Below are positions 8,209-16,361 of a stretch of DNA of 56,840 nucleotides, piece by piece (positions within the stretch are counted from its first letter, which is position 1; every line of letters starts with the position of its first letter). Position numbers and translations under genes: made by a program. The DNA is from an uncultured Lachnospiraceae bacterium (GTDB lineage Bacteria; Bacillota; Clostridia; Lachnospirales; Lachnospiraceae): positions 1 through 56,840 of the forward strand of contig CALWRS010000013.1 in assembly GCA_944384025.1 (NCBI GenBank). Direction: 5' to 3'. The notes beneath the pieces are model-generated. The model was not told where the DNA came from. It did no database searches and saw nothing but the letters and a program-made list of their open reading frames with translations.

Positions 8209-9222
8209 TCAACCGTTCTCCAACTGGTGCCGCAGCATGCTTCTAAATTCTGCCCGCACCGCTTCCGGCCCTTCAATCACAATTGCGCCCTTAAAACCAA
8301 ACACCCACGCGTAAAACGTAGGGCTGCAAAAGACCTTTACATTGGCGCGAAAATGCTCGCTGTCTGCTTTTTTTACGGTGAATTTCATCCCAAATTTATC
8401 AACGAGATATTTCATTTGCGAATTCTCGCAAAGCAGCGTCACCGTTTCCGATCCCTCGGAAACGTACATATGAAACGCTTCATTTATAAAGCGGTCTACT
8501 TCGTAATCCTCCGGCTTTGGTTCAATCCTCTCGTTTAGAATTTCCGGCGCATTGAAGATGCGGTCAACGCGGAATGTGCGGACGCTTTCGCGCTCGTCGC
8601 AATAGCCAATCAAGTAGTAAAAATCGCCGTCCCAGTGCAAGTCATAAGGGCTTATCGTATACGGCTCTCCTTCGTTGCGCAGCTTTTTCTTACGCCTTGC
8701 GTCGTACTCGAAATACTGGAAGGAAATTTTTAACTCTTTGTTAATGGCCTCGTTAATCGCATCGACAATGTAATACGCCTTTTTGTTTTCCGACTTTGCC
8801 CGGCCCGTGATGTGGATGTTTCGTTTTAGCTTCTGCGCGCTTCCTTTGCTTGCTAAGGAGGCCAGCTTTGCGATTAGGTTTGCGCTCTGCTTTGCCGTAA
8901 TAAGTTTGGAGGACTGCACCGCGTCAATCAGGATTTTTAGCTCAGCTACAGAAAACTCGCGTCCCGCAAGATAATACCTTGTAGAGCGTCCTCGGTACTT
9001 AATAATATCTAGGCCGGCCGAGCGCAAAAGGTCAATGTCTGTCGCCACGGTCGTCCGATGCATTTTTATTTCGTGCTGCCGCTGCATTTGCGCTACGATT
9101 TGGTTTGTCGTCATCGGATTTTCTTCGTCCGTGTTTTCAAGCAGCATACGATACAAATAGAACAGGCGCAGCCTTGGATCGTTTTTTAGTGAAACTTCTT
9201 CCTTTGTGTTTTCTTGAGACAT
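8209..9222 (-). CDS. WYL-domain transcriptional regulator (HTH_11 + WYL)
   Basis: A 337-residue regulator. The N-terminal winged helix (residues about 15-80) contains TTNQIVAQMQ and HRTTVATDIDLLRSAGLDI, typical of DeoR/HTH_11-type WYL proteins. The middle has SFQYFEYDARRKKKLR and the Tyr-rich PYDLHWDGDFYYLIGYCDERESVRTFRVDRI, the WYL-domain core, followed by a C-terminal WCX-like extension ending MLRHQLENG. WYL domains are thought to bind nucleic acid or nucleotide ligands and often control DNA-damage or defence genes; no target is evident here. GGAGGAAG precedes the ATG. Copy A of the interspersed repeat fills its upstream region. Confidence 0.88.
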   Translation of the reverse strand: MSQENTKEEVSLKNDPRLRLFYLYRMLLENTDEENPMTTNQIVAQMQRQHEIKMHRTTVATDIDLLRSAGLDIIKYRGRSTRYYLAGREFSVAELKILIDAVQSSKLITAKQSANLIAKLASLASKGSAQKLKRNIHITGRAKSENKKAYYIVDAINEAINKELKISFQYFEYDARRKKKLRNEGEPYTISPYDLHWDGDFYYLIGYCDERESVRTFRVDRIFNAPEILNERIEPKPEDYEVDRFINEAFHMYVSEGSETVTLLCENSQMKYLVDKFGMKFTVKKADSEHFRANVKVFCSPTFYAWVFGFKGAIVIEGPEAVRAEFRSMLRHQLENG

Positions 9223-9252
9223 AATCTTCCTCCTTAATGCCCTCTACGGGCG

Positions 9253-9430
9253 TTCAAGACTCGCTCGCGAGTCTTGGCGCGGGATTCGGGTCGGCTTTTG
9301 CCGACATAATTCCTATCCGAATCCCTGCGCATCCTCGCGGAGCGTATATCAGATGGAGATTGACACCCGCCACTGATACAAATTTGTTACCCACCGCCTA
9401 TAGAGGCGGGGGTCATCTCCCATCTGATAT
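9253..9430 (+). repeat. Interspersed structured repeat, copy A (full length, modules 1-3)
   Basis: Fills the gap between the WYL gene and the transglutaminase lipoprotein gene. Module 1 (9255-9276) is a 10-bp stem, CAAGACTCGC / GCGAGTCTTG, around TC. Module 2 (9277-9330) has an outer stem GCGC-GGGATTCGG / CCGAATCCC-t-GCGC and an inner hairpin GTCGGC-TTTT-GCCGAC. Module 3 has arms ATATCAGATGG (9346-9356) and CCATCTGATAT (9420-9430), extended inward by CCCGCC/GGCGGG pairing. Its last base is the first base of the lipoprotein stop codon (read on plus). Other copies are at 18371, 24965, 30334 and, module 1 only, 12078. Confidence 0.85.
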
Positions 9431-10548
9431 TATTGCATTGCGACAGAAACTTCCCACGTTGCGTCATTTAGCAAACTGTAGCAAATAATCACTTCTCTTT
9501 CTCTGTCCACGTGAAAGTAGTCGCATTCGCGAAACAGCGCGAACCGCGTGTCGCTTATATCAAATTCCTTGCTGTAAAATTCGTTCGTTGAACCAATAAG
9601 AAAATATTCCGGGTCATAATCCCCAAGGACTTCTCTGTCCGCTGTCGTCATGCCAAAGTAGCGCAGTCCTTCGCCCAGCGTGCCCCCGTTTTCATAAGTG
9701 GGGTCAATGTAGTAATCCTTCCCATCCAACGTCGCAACGCACCATTCGTGCGAAACCGATAAATCGTACGTATGTCCGGAGCAGAAGTTTGCACGAATGC
9801 CTACTTGCTGCAGCAGGTGCATATAGGCTCCCGCAAAGCTTTGGCAAATGCCCGTCTGGTTGACGAGCGCATTATACGGACTTACGTCATGATCCTGCGG
9901 TCTTCCATCCAGCGCTTCATAATCATAAGTCATGCGTCTTGAAAGCTCCCGATAAAGCTCTATCGCGCGAATAATCTCGTTGTCGCCCTCTTTCAGACAC
10001 GGTTCAATGTAGCCAGCAACCACTTCCTCAAACTTTGCGATTGCTTCCTCGTGCTCCTCTTTGGAATCCGACTTGTAAAACCAGTAAAATTGCTGATTTT
10101 CTGCATCATAACAGTGGTCATAATCCACATAAGCATCGGCAGAAAACATAAGGAATGAGGCTCTTAGCGTATCGATAAGCCAATACATCTGTTCCTCCCC
10201 CGGACAGTCGATGGACGTTTCGTAATTCAGATACGCGGTGACAAAATCATGATACAGCTCCGAAAATTCTTCCCCGTAAGACGCTTCGTAATCCCAAGCC
10301 ACCACGTAAGGATCGTACACGAATTCATACGGCTTTTCCTCCGGCGTGGGCGTGGGCGTAGGCGTAGACGTAGCTGTTGGCGTGGGCGTAGACGTGACCG
10401 TCGGCGTAGGTGTAGATGTAGTTGTTGGCGCAATTATCGGCGTTGCGCCCTGTGAGCCCGGTGTGTCTTTGCCGCTCTTTCCGCAGCCAAACAAAACTAC
10501 GGATACCAAGAGGAGTACGAAAGCGACCCTGCAAAACTGATTTTTCAT
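9430..10548 (-). CDS. Transglutaminase-like lipoprotein
   Basis: A 372-residue lipoprotein. Signal sequence with lipobox VVLFGC (Cys near residue 22), then a linker of Thr-Pro repeats (TPTPTVTSTPTPTATSTP) that would span the wall, then a transglutaminase-like domain. The triad is readable: Cys in NQTGICQSFAGAYMHLL, His in SVSHEWCVATL, Asp in DYYIDPTYENG. Such domains act as cysteine proteases, transglutaminases or wall-modifying enzymes; the substrate is unknown. GGAGG precedes the ATG. Its stop codon touches repeat copy A. The DNA of the Thr-Pro linker is a degenerate 6-base tandem repeat and could change length by slippage. Confidence 0.88.
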   Translation of the reverse strand: MKNQFCRVAFVLLLVSVVLFGCGKSGKDTPGSQGATPIIAPTTTSTPTPTVTSTPTPTATSTPTPTPTPEEKPYEFVYDPYVVAWDYEASYGEEFSELYHDFVTAYLNYETSIDCPGEEQMYWLIDTLRASFLMFSADAYVDYDHCYDAENQQFYWFYKSDSKEEHEEAIAKFEEVVAGYIEPCLKEGDNEIIRAIELYRELSRRMTYDYEALDGRPQDHDVSPYNALVNQTGICQSFAGAYMHLLQQVGIRANFCSGHTYDLSVSHEWCVATLDGKDYYIDPTYENGGTLGEGLRYFGMTTADREVLGDYDPEYFLIGSTNEFYSKEFDISDTRFALFRECDYFHVDREREVIICYSLLNDATWEVSVAMQ

Positions 10549-10590
10549 TTAAAATTCCTCCCTTTCCAAAGCATATCGTTTTTGGCATAA

Positions 10591-11442
10591 TTAGACTTCT
10601 CCGTGCGAAACCTTGACCAGTTCACCGTACTTCCCCGGATGACGATAAGCATTTCCCATGACCTCGCGCTTTCGGTACGCGCGAAGCATGTCCATATCAA
10701 TCTCCGCCAAATAAATTCCTTCTTCTTCCGGCGCTTCTAGGATGCACATATCCCGCGAACCTGCTTCGTCCCAAAGCCATGCCACGCCGTCAAATACGGT
10801 GGAATGACCGTTGCAGTCGATTTTGCCCGCCGGATAGTTGCAGGTTGCGATTGCAAGCATGTTTTCATAGGCGCGGGCGCGAAGCGCCGATAAGCGATTG
10901 ATTTCCATTGGGCAGGCGTTTGGCGCCAGAATCACCTCTGCCCCCTTTAGCATCAGAAGCCTTGCACTCTCGGGAAACTCTCTGTCAAAGCAAATCATGC
11001 TTCCTATTTTCACAACGTCTCTGCCAATATCCAAATCGCATACATAAAATGCTTCGCCGGATGAAAGCATTTTCTCATCTGAAAAGTCGCAAGTATGCAC
11101 TTTGGAGTAATGAAGTCTGCTTTCGCCATTCCTGTCAAAAAGCATCACGGAATTTAAAGGCCTTGGCGCGTACTTTTCAAGAAACGTAATTCCGATTGCC
11201 ATTTGCAGCTTCGCCGCCAGTTTTCGAAAGCCCTGTACAAAAGCATCGTCCGCGCAAATCTCCAGTTTTCTAAGCAAATCCTTATCCTGCGGAATAGAAT
11301 ACCCGCTGCTCCACATCTCAGGAAAAAGGGCAATATCCGCCCCCATTTCCTTTGCCCTTTCGCATGCGTCTTTCCCTTTTTGAAATTGTTCTTCCAGATT
11401 CCGCCCCGGAAGTAATTGGAGCAATGCTATCTTTAAAATCAT
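10591..11442 (-). CDS. Carbon-nitrogen hydrolase (nitrilase superfamily)
   Basis: A 283-residue enzyme with the Glu-Lys-Cys triad of the nitrilase superfamily: Glu in ALFPEMW (about residue 42), Lys in HYSKVHTCDF (about 114), Cys in GSMICFDREFPE (about 150). The superfamily cleaves non-peptide C-N bonds in nitriles, amides and carbamoyl compounds; the exact substrate cannot be read here, though the FDREFPE context is common in amidase-like branches. Cytosolic. It overlaps the upstream DUF3791/YunG-like gene by four bases (ATGA), so the two are translationally coupled. Confidence 0.9.
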   Translation of the reverse strand: MILKIALLQLLPGRNLEEQFQKGKDACERAKEMGADIALFPEMWSSGYSIPQDKDLLRKLEICADDAFVQGFRKLAAKLQMAIGITFLEKYAPRPLNSVMLFDRNGESRLHYSKVHTCDFSDEKMLSSGEAFYVCDLDIGRDVVKIGSMICFDREFPESARLLMLKGAEVILAPNACPMEINRLSALRARAYENMLAIATCNYPAGKIDCNGHSTVFDGVAWLWDEAGSRDMCILEAPEEEGIYLAEIDMDMLRAYRKREVMGNAYRHPGKYGELVKVSHGEV

Positions 11443-12041
11443 CGCAACTTCTTCCTTAACTCCTCCCGCAAATACGCGTACCTTTGCTTTTTTTCTTCCT
11501 TGGCAAAGTGTACTTCGCGAAGCTGCCGGGGATTTTCCGTATAATCTAATTTCTCATCTCCGAACTGCTCGCTCGTCAAATCAAATTTGCAGTCTCCCAC
11601 AACGTTATAGCAATGATAATTGCCGCCCTCCCGCAGAATTCCGTAAACTTCTCCGCCGAAAATGTCCTGCGCCAGAAAAGCGGTAACGGAGCACTGACCA
11701 AGCGTCCGGTTTTCCTCGCTCCAATTTTGTCGCAGTCTTGGCGCGCACGTGTACTCGCACCAAATTTCCGAAAGAAGGTCATAGAGCATCCTCGGGTCCT
11801 TGATTTTCCCGTAAAGCCTTCTTTCTTCATCATCCATTTGCTCTACGCAAGGCGCTATGTCAGCTCCCTGCCAACCGTAAAATTTGTATTCCATTCCCAT
11901 GCCATGCAAATCGTCATAATCCTCTTGAAGCATTTCAATCACGTTTTCCCGTTTGAAGATTTCATAAACTTCATCGCTTGGCTTGTTAACATGCTCGGCA
12001 TAATATTTCGCACAAAATGTTATAAACGACAGTCTGCTCAT
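11439..12041 (-). CDS. DUF3791 / YunG-like two-domain protein
   Basis: A 200-residue protein. The N-terminal 70 residues (SFITFCAKYYAEHVNKPSDEV onward, with YDDLHGMG) resemble DUF3791, a small domain found in many Firmicutes and often beside toxin-like proteins. The C-terminal part, TLGQCSVTAFLAQDIFGGEVY followed by HCYNVVGDCKFDLTSEQFG, matches the YunG-type fold with Cys, His and Asp in a papain-like order. EYKFYGWQGADIAPCVEQMD joins them. Start supported by GGAGG. It heads a two-gene unit with the nitrilase-like hydrolase. A decayed copy of its middle lies at 13372-13452. Function unknown. Confidence 0.7.
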   Translation of the reverse strand: MSRLSFITFCAKYYAEHVNKPSDEVYEIFKRENVIEMLQEDYDDLHGMGMEYKFYGWQGADIAPCVEQMDDEERRLYGKIKDPRMLYDLLSEIWCEYTCAPRLRQNWSEENRTLGQCSVTAFLAQDIFGGEVYGILREGGNYHCYNVVGDCKFDLTSEQFGDEKLDYTENPRQLREVHFAKEEKKQRYAYLREELRKKLR

Positions 12042-12077
12042 GCTGCACCTCCACTTCTATTCCGTTCATCATACTTT

Positions 12078-12099
12078 CAAGACTCGCTCGCGAGTCTTG
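12078..12099 (+). repeat. Interspersed repeat, copy E (module 1 only)
   Basis: A lone copy of the 22-base module 1 palindrome (CAAGACTCGC, TC, GCGAGTCTTG) between the DUF3791/YunG-like gene and the DUF2262 gene. Sequence identical to module 1 of copies A and C. Modules 2 and 3 are absent. Confidence 0.8.
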
Positions 12100-12147
12100 A
12101 ACAAGTCAATTTCTTTTATACCAAATCCTGTGGAACACGCTGGGACT

Positions 12148-13308
12148 TCATCCCTGTATTTTTGCCTCCTCGATTTCTCCGCTTGCATTAATTTCCACCG
12201 TTATCACATGGTCAGTAAACATCCCGTCACTTTCAAACATAAGGCTCATACTTCCTTCCGGGTAAATTGTAATCAGCGGGATGCCGATTCTCCGGACGAA
12301 TTCTTCTTTTGTAACCGCATCTTCCTCTTCTGCAAGCCAGTCATCATTAGCAAACTCAAGAAGTTCGCATGCAACAAATTCCCTTACCCTGTTGTCAAAC
12401 GCCGGAAGATCCGTAAATATCTCATCCAGCCTCTGCAACTGCGTCTTTACTGAAATATCTCCCTCCAAGACTTCCAGCCATACTTCACACTTTTCTCCCA
12501 GATAATCCTGACTTCCCTCGAATCTATTGTATCGTCTGTCTAAGATAAATTCCGCTTCCCCGTGCATAAACGTAACCGGCCTTATGTATTCTTCCTTTAC
12601 CTGTTCCAGTTTTTCATTTTTAACCTTTTTTACAACATCGACAAGCATGTAGGAATTTGCATTTGTTTTGCTCTTTCTGGCTCTGATATGGTATATCCCC
12701 AAGTCGTTAAAGTTATATTTAATGCTAGAACAGGAGTCTTTTTCTATCCATCGAAGAGAGGCCGGGCTTCCGTCGATCTCCTGTGTCCGCAAATCGACGG
12801 AAGCTATGACCGTTGTCCCGGGCGTTCTGTGCCCGGCACTGCACACATATCCGATTATCCTGTTTTTTATCAGCACAGCCAAATCGAAAATCTCATCGCC
12901 ATATTCCAACCCAAAGAGGTATACCGGGTCGAAACTTTTCTCCTTCACGTCATGCTCCAGCACGTCCTCTACGTAATATTTGACAAATTTGTCAGAGGGT
13001 TTATTGATGTATTCTCTCGCCAGAATGCGGTAAACCTTTCCCTCTTTCAATTTATAACCGTATTTAAATCCAAAAGGTCCGGTCTTTTTTGGCGCCAGCC
13101 ATTCCAGCCAGCAAAAGCCCTTTGTAGCAAGCAGTTCTCCCGTTGCAGCATCTAACGCCATATCAAAACGGGCCCTCGCCTTGTAGTAGTCCCCCAGAGT
13201 GCCAAATCCTCCTGATTTACCCTTTTTATAGCACCAGCTTATCCTGACAAGCAGCTCCCTTTTATCTTCCCGGAAGCCCTCCTTATATTCCTCGATACCT
13301 TCCGCCAT
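12148..13308 (-). CDS. DUF2262-containing protein
   Basis: A 386-residue cytosolic protein. The C-terminal 130 residues match DUF2262: VREFVACELLEFANDDWL, then VTKEEFVRRIGIPLITIYPEG and MFTDHVITVEINASG. The N-terminal 230 residues form a beta-rich domain (FGTLGDYYKARARFDMAL, KYGYKLKEGKVYRILARE) that I recognise only as a common N-terminal companion of DUF2262 proteins. GGAGAAG precedes the ATG. Function unknown; such proteins are often found near immunity-type and DUF-rich clusters. A decayed DUF3791-like fragment lies just upstream. Confidence 0.7.
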   Translation of the reverse strand: MAEGIEEYKEGFREDKRELLVRISWCYKKGKSGGFGTLGDYYKARARFDMALDAATGELLATKGFCWLEWLAPKKTGPFGFKYGYKLKEGKVYRILAREYINKPSDKFVKYYVEDVLEHDVKEKSFDPVYLFGLEYGDEIFDLAVLIKNRIIGYVCSAGHRTPGTTVIASVDLRTQEIDGSPASLRWIEKDSCSSIKYNFNDLGIYHIRARKSKTNANSYMLVDVVKKVKNEKLEQVKEEYIRPVTFMHGEAEFILDRRYNRFEGSQDYLGEKCEVWLEVLEGDISVKTQLQRLDEIFTDLPAFDNRVREFVACELLEFANDDWLAEEEDAVTKEEFVRRIGIPLITIYPEGSMSLMFESDGMFTDHVITVEINASGEIEEAKIQG

Positions 13309-13371
13309 AATCTTCTCCTTCCCGTAGTTTCCATCCCTCGCGTGTGTTTATCTCACCTCTGCTTTTTGCAT

Positions 13372-13452
13372 CTAAAGTCTTCTTTCCGCAGCGTCCATCT
13401 GCTCTATACAGGGCGCTGCGTTGGCACCCTGCCAGCCGAAAAACTTGTATTC
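13372..13452 (-). pseudogene. Decayed fragment of a DUF3791/YunG-like gene
   Basis: On the minus strand this stretch reads EYKFFGWQGANAAPCIEQMD and then AAERRL before a TAG. It is closely similar to EYKFYGWQGADIAPCVEQMD followed by DEERRL in the intact gene at 11439-12041. No start, ribosome site or flanking domain remains. It sits in a 341-base gap (13309-13649) that otherwise shows nothing I can identify. It points to a past tandem duplication of the DUF3791 locus that was later lost or replaced by the DUF2262 gene. Confidence 0.75.
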
Positions 13453-13649
13453 CTAAGAACCTCCACAAGGATTGCCGCATTTTTTGTCCCTTGCAAACAA
13501 TTATAACATAGAGTACGGCGGGGGCGGTAGAAGAAATTTCAGAAAAATCAGAGAGGTTGCATTTTCCTCTCGAGTATGGTTCAATGTACAAAGTGCACAG
13601 CGCTTGGCTCTTCTTGGGCTGCGCGTAAGATACGAAGAGGTACACGTTT

Positions 13650-14426
13650 ATGAAAGATCAGCTGCTGCCCTATTTAACGACGCCCGAGCGAAACGCCGCT
13701 TTTTTGCAGGTCTCAAACCAAACTCTTGACGAACAAACCGGCGCAAACGGCATCGGAACGCTTGCGGAAAAAAGCATCCACGCGGTTTTAAAGCGCTTTT
13801 ACGCGGGCAGCCCTGCTTTCGAGGAAGTCCGCTGCCACGGCTACGTCGCAGACGTTCGCACGAAGGAAGGCATTACCGAAATTCAAACGCGTGCGTTTTA
13901 CAGCATGAAGAAAAAGCTGCACGCATTTTTGACCGAGTGTCCGGTCACCATTGTCTATCCGGTCACACACCGCAAATGGCTCTCCTGGATTACGCCCGAA
14001 ACCGGCGCAGTCAGCAAGCCGCGCCGAACCAACCGCACAGGCTACGGCTTCTCGATTTTTCCGGAACTCTACAGCATTAAGGACTTTCTGCGGCACCCCA
14101 ACCTCTCGTTTCGGCTGGCGCTGCTTGACGTGGAAGAATATAAGATGCTTGACGGCTACGGGCCAAACCGCAAAATCCGCGCCACACGAAACGACGGGCT
14201 GCCGCAGGCGCTAATTGCCGAAGTCCCCTTAAAAAGCGCCGAAAGCTTCTCCTACTTTCTCCCGGCCTCTTTGCCGGAGCGCTTTTCCACTGCCGAATTA
14301 GCCGCCTGCGCCAAAATTCCTCCAGAGCTTGCCAGTGTTGCCTTAAACGTCCTGCTGCACATGGAAACCGTACAGCGGGTCGGGAAAATCGGACATTCTT
14401 ATTTATACGAGCGCTCGTTAAAATAG
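13650..14426 (+). CDS. Hypothetical protein, PD-(D/E)XK-like N-terminal half and winged-helix-like C-terminus
   Basis: A 258-residue protein that I cannot name. Residues about 30-90 carry GTLAEKSIHAVLKRFY, then CHGYVADVRTKEGITEIQTR. The order Glu/Lys helix, Asp-Val-Arg, then Glu-Ile-Gln-Thr looks like the core of a restriction-endonuclease-like fold. A middle region has PVTIVYPVTHRKWLSWITPETG. The last 70 residues (STAELAACAKIPPELASVALNVL, HMETVQRVGKIGHSYLYE) look like a winged helix. GAAGAGG lies about nine bases before the ATG. It is the only plus-strand gene in a minus-strand stretch, with a bidirectional terminator behind it. The nuclease idea is inference from motif order. Confidence 0.65.
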   Translation: MKDQLLPYLTTPERNAAFLQVSNQTLDEQTGANGIGTLAEKSIHAVLKRFYAGSPAFEEVRCHGYVADVRTKEGITEIQTRAFYSMKKKLHAFLTECPVTIVYPVTHRKWLSWITPETGAVSKPRRTNRTGYGFSIFPELYSIKDFLRHPNLSFRLALLDVEEYKMLDGYGPNRKIRATRNDGLPQALIAEVPLKSAESFSYFLPASLPERFSTAELAACAKIPPELASVALNVLLHMETVQRVGKIGHSYLYERSLK

Positions 14427-14484
14427 GGGCGCTTGTGTAAATATGGATCCGCGGAGTACTTCGCACGGCAAACCCGAAGGTGAG

Positions 14485-14515
14485 AAAAAAGACTGCGCAC
14501 TTGGCGCAGTCTTTT
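14485..14515. terminator. Bidirectional terminator between convergent genes
   Basis: AAAAGACTGCGC pairs with GCGCAGTCTTTT around a short loop, with A-run and T-run on the two sides. It lies between the plus-strand nuclease-like gene and the minus-strand PQQ-propeller gene, and should stop both transcripts. Confidence 0.85.
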
Positions 14516-14540
14516 GTTATAATTCAAAACTTACTTTGGT

Positions 14541-16232
14541 CTACTCCAGCGTTATCGCGTAGATCTTTTTTCCTCTCGTTCCAACTACGATCGTATTTTC
14601 AAATACGGCAGGGGACGCTTCCACGTTCTTGCCAAGGTTGATCGTATCTTTTAGTTCTCCGGTGCGCCCGTCAAGCAGATGCATGTTGCCGTCGGAATCG
14701 CACAGGATAATATAGCCGTCGCCTTTTGTATCGTAAACGGCAACCGGAGACGACCAGCTGTAGTATTTCAAATCTACGCTCCAAGCCTCGCCGCCCGTGG
14801 CTTTGTAAATTGCTACGAGTTTTCCGTGCTTTTTCCCGCCGGTTCGCGCAATGTTAAAGAACACAAGGTCGTCGATGTTGTTCTGTCCTAGGCACGCCGT
14901 CGCCTGCACGCCGCCGGAAACACCGTCTACGGTCTTGCATTCGTAGGTACGCTTCCAGATAATCTCGCCGGTAGCGGCATTGATTTTAAAAATCGGGATG
15001 TCCCCGGAATCTTTTTTGTCTTTTGTCCAATGCAGCGATGTGGAGATATAAATATACGCCGTGCCGTCGCTTTGGCTGACCTCAAGCACCGGCGAAGCGT
15101 TGCTGTCGTCAAGAATATCTTGGCTCCAGACAAGCGCCATCGTATTTAAGTCAAGGCACATCAAATCGCCGCCGTTGTTGCACACATACAAGTAATGGTC
15201 GTAAACGACTGCCGAGGATTCCATTCCAAGCCAATACTTATCGTCGCCCGTCCGGCTTGTCGTATAATTCCACTTCACAACGTCCGACGGGTCAATCGAA
15301 ACGCTCGTGCCGTCGTAGGAAACATTCAGCTTCGTCGTATAGAGTATGCCGTTTTCGCCCGGCTGGATAAGCGTATCGGTTGCAACATCAAACAGCGCGG
15401 AGGAATCAAATGCGCAGAAGCTGCCATTGTCCGTCCGCAGGGAAAACTCGTCGTCGTTTCCGTATTCGTAAATCACTTTCCCTTGAATCAAATCGACAAT
15501 AAAGGTTCTAGCGCTTTCTTCGCCCATATCATCACCGGCTCCAACGACATAAAGCGGCGTTCCGTCCGGGTAGAGCGAGCCCGTTCCTTTAATCGGGAAG
15601 CCAAGCTTGATTTTGTCGCGGGTCGCGCTGCCGTCTTCTAGGTCAAGGAAATAAATATTGCCGTCCATGGTGGCGTAAATAACCTCGACAAGATTGGACT
15701 TGTTCTTTTTGGAATCGTACAGATTCATAATCTTGCGGGTTTCCTCCGGCCAGCGGATAATAAGCGGCTGTCCGGTCCAGCCGCTGCCGGTCCACTCGCC
15801 TTTTCCGGTCGTCTTTTTCAGCTCTCCGGTGTTTACGCTCCACGCTTTTTTAAGCGAATACGACTCCATATCGGCAATGCCGTACGCCGCTGTGGAACGA
15901 TAATTGTCGCCGCGAAATGTAATAATCCCTTCCAGTTCCGTATAATGGTTCCCGTCAAAGTGAATTTCGTCCTGGCGGACAAACGCGTCTACTTCCACTT
16001 GATTTACCATTAGCTTTGTCACAAATCCAAAGCGAGACGGCATCGTCTGACTGACCGGCACGCTAATCCCGGTTTCCAAAAGCTTTTGCTCGGTTGTAAG
16101 CTCCATAGTATTTAGCACCGGCGCAACCGCGTCTCCTTCGTTTGGCTCTGATATGACGTCCATACAGCCGGTCAGCAAACCAAGCGCTGCGCAAAGCAGC
16201 ACACACAGCCATCCATATTGTATCTTCTTCAC
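14541..16232 (-). CDS. PQQ-like beta-propeller lipoprotein
   Basis: About 563 residues. Lipobox LLTGC about 20 residues in. The start is taken at the GTG at 16232 (VKKIQYGW) because GGAGG lies five bases before it; an upstream GTG at 16244 is inside the same region and lacks its own site. Repeated blades such as VIYATMDGNIYFLDLEDG, YLYVCNNGGDLMCLDLNTM, YIILCDSDGNMHLLDGRTG and VGTRGKKIYAITL are typical of PQQ_2/PQQ_3 beta-propeller proteins. In this group they usually serve as surface binding scaffolds without the cofactor. Outside face of the membrane. The partner is unknown. Confidence 0.88.
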   Translation of the reverse strand: MKKIQYGWLCVLLCAALGLLTGCMDVISEPNEGDAVAPVLNTMELTTEQKLLETGISVPVSQTMPSRFGFVTKLMVNQVEVDAFVRQDEIHFDGNHYTELEGIITFRGDNYRSTAAYGIADMESYSLKKAWSVNTGELKKTTGKGEWTGSGWTGQPLIIRWPEETRKIMNLYDSKKNKSNLVEVIYATMDGNIYFLDLEDGSATRDKIKLGFPIKGTGSLYPDGTPLYVVGAGDDMGEESARTFIVDLIQGKVIYEYGNDDEFSLRTDNGSFCAFDSSALFDVATDTLIQPGENGILYTTKLNVSYDGTSVSIDPSDVVKWNYTTSRTGDDKYWLGMESSAVVYDHYLYVCNNGGDLMCLDLNTMALVWSQDILDDSNASPVLEVSQSDGTAYIYISTSLHWTKDKKDSGDIPIFKINAATGEIIWKRTYECKTVDGVSGGVQATACLGQNNIDDLVFFNIARTGGKKHGKLVAIYKATGGEAWSVDLKYYSWSSPVAVYDTKGDGYIILCDSDGNMHLLDGRTGELKDTINLGKNVEASPAVFENTIVVGTRGKKIYAITLE

Positions 16233-16291
16233 AACTACCTCCACCGCAAAGCAGCTTCCTTTGCGTATCGTTTCTTACCTATGAGCGGTAA

Positions 16292-16317
16292 GGGGATTCC
16301 GGTCGCCCGGAATCCCC
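16292..16317 (-). terminator. Hairpin behind the transketolase gene
   Basis: An 11-bp perfect stem, GGGGATTCCGG / CCGGAATCCCC, closes a four-base loop (GCGA on the minus strand, a GNRA-type tetraloop). It lies between transketolase and the PQQ lipoprotein gene. No T-run follows on the minus strand, so it may be a processing or stability element rather than a full terminator. Confidence 0.5.
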
Positions 16318-16361
16318 CCGCTGTTATTTCTTATTCTTGCCGTTTGTGCAACGGTTCATTC

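Noticed and set aside
9253-9430. Repeat element as an integron attC site or a transposase-bearing insertion sequence
   Set aside because: No integrase core sites, no transposase frame and no target duplication visible; the paired changes fit a structured element better.
10227-10616. Several overlapping frames with Arg-rich or Val-Gly repeats
   Set aside because: They are other frames of the Thr-Pro linker repeat in the transglutaminase lipoprotein.
13283-13645. A 120-residue minus-strand frame before the DUF2262 gene
   Set aside because: No ribosome site or family; it covers the decayed DUF3791 fragment in a different frame and overlaps the real gene's start.
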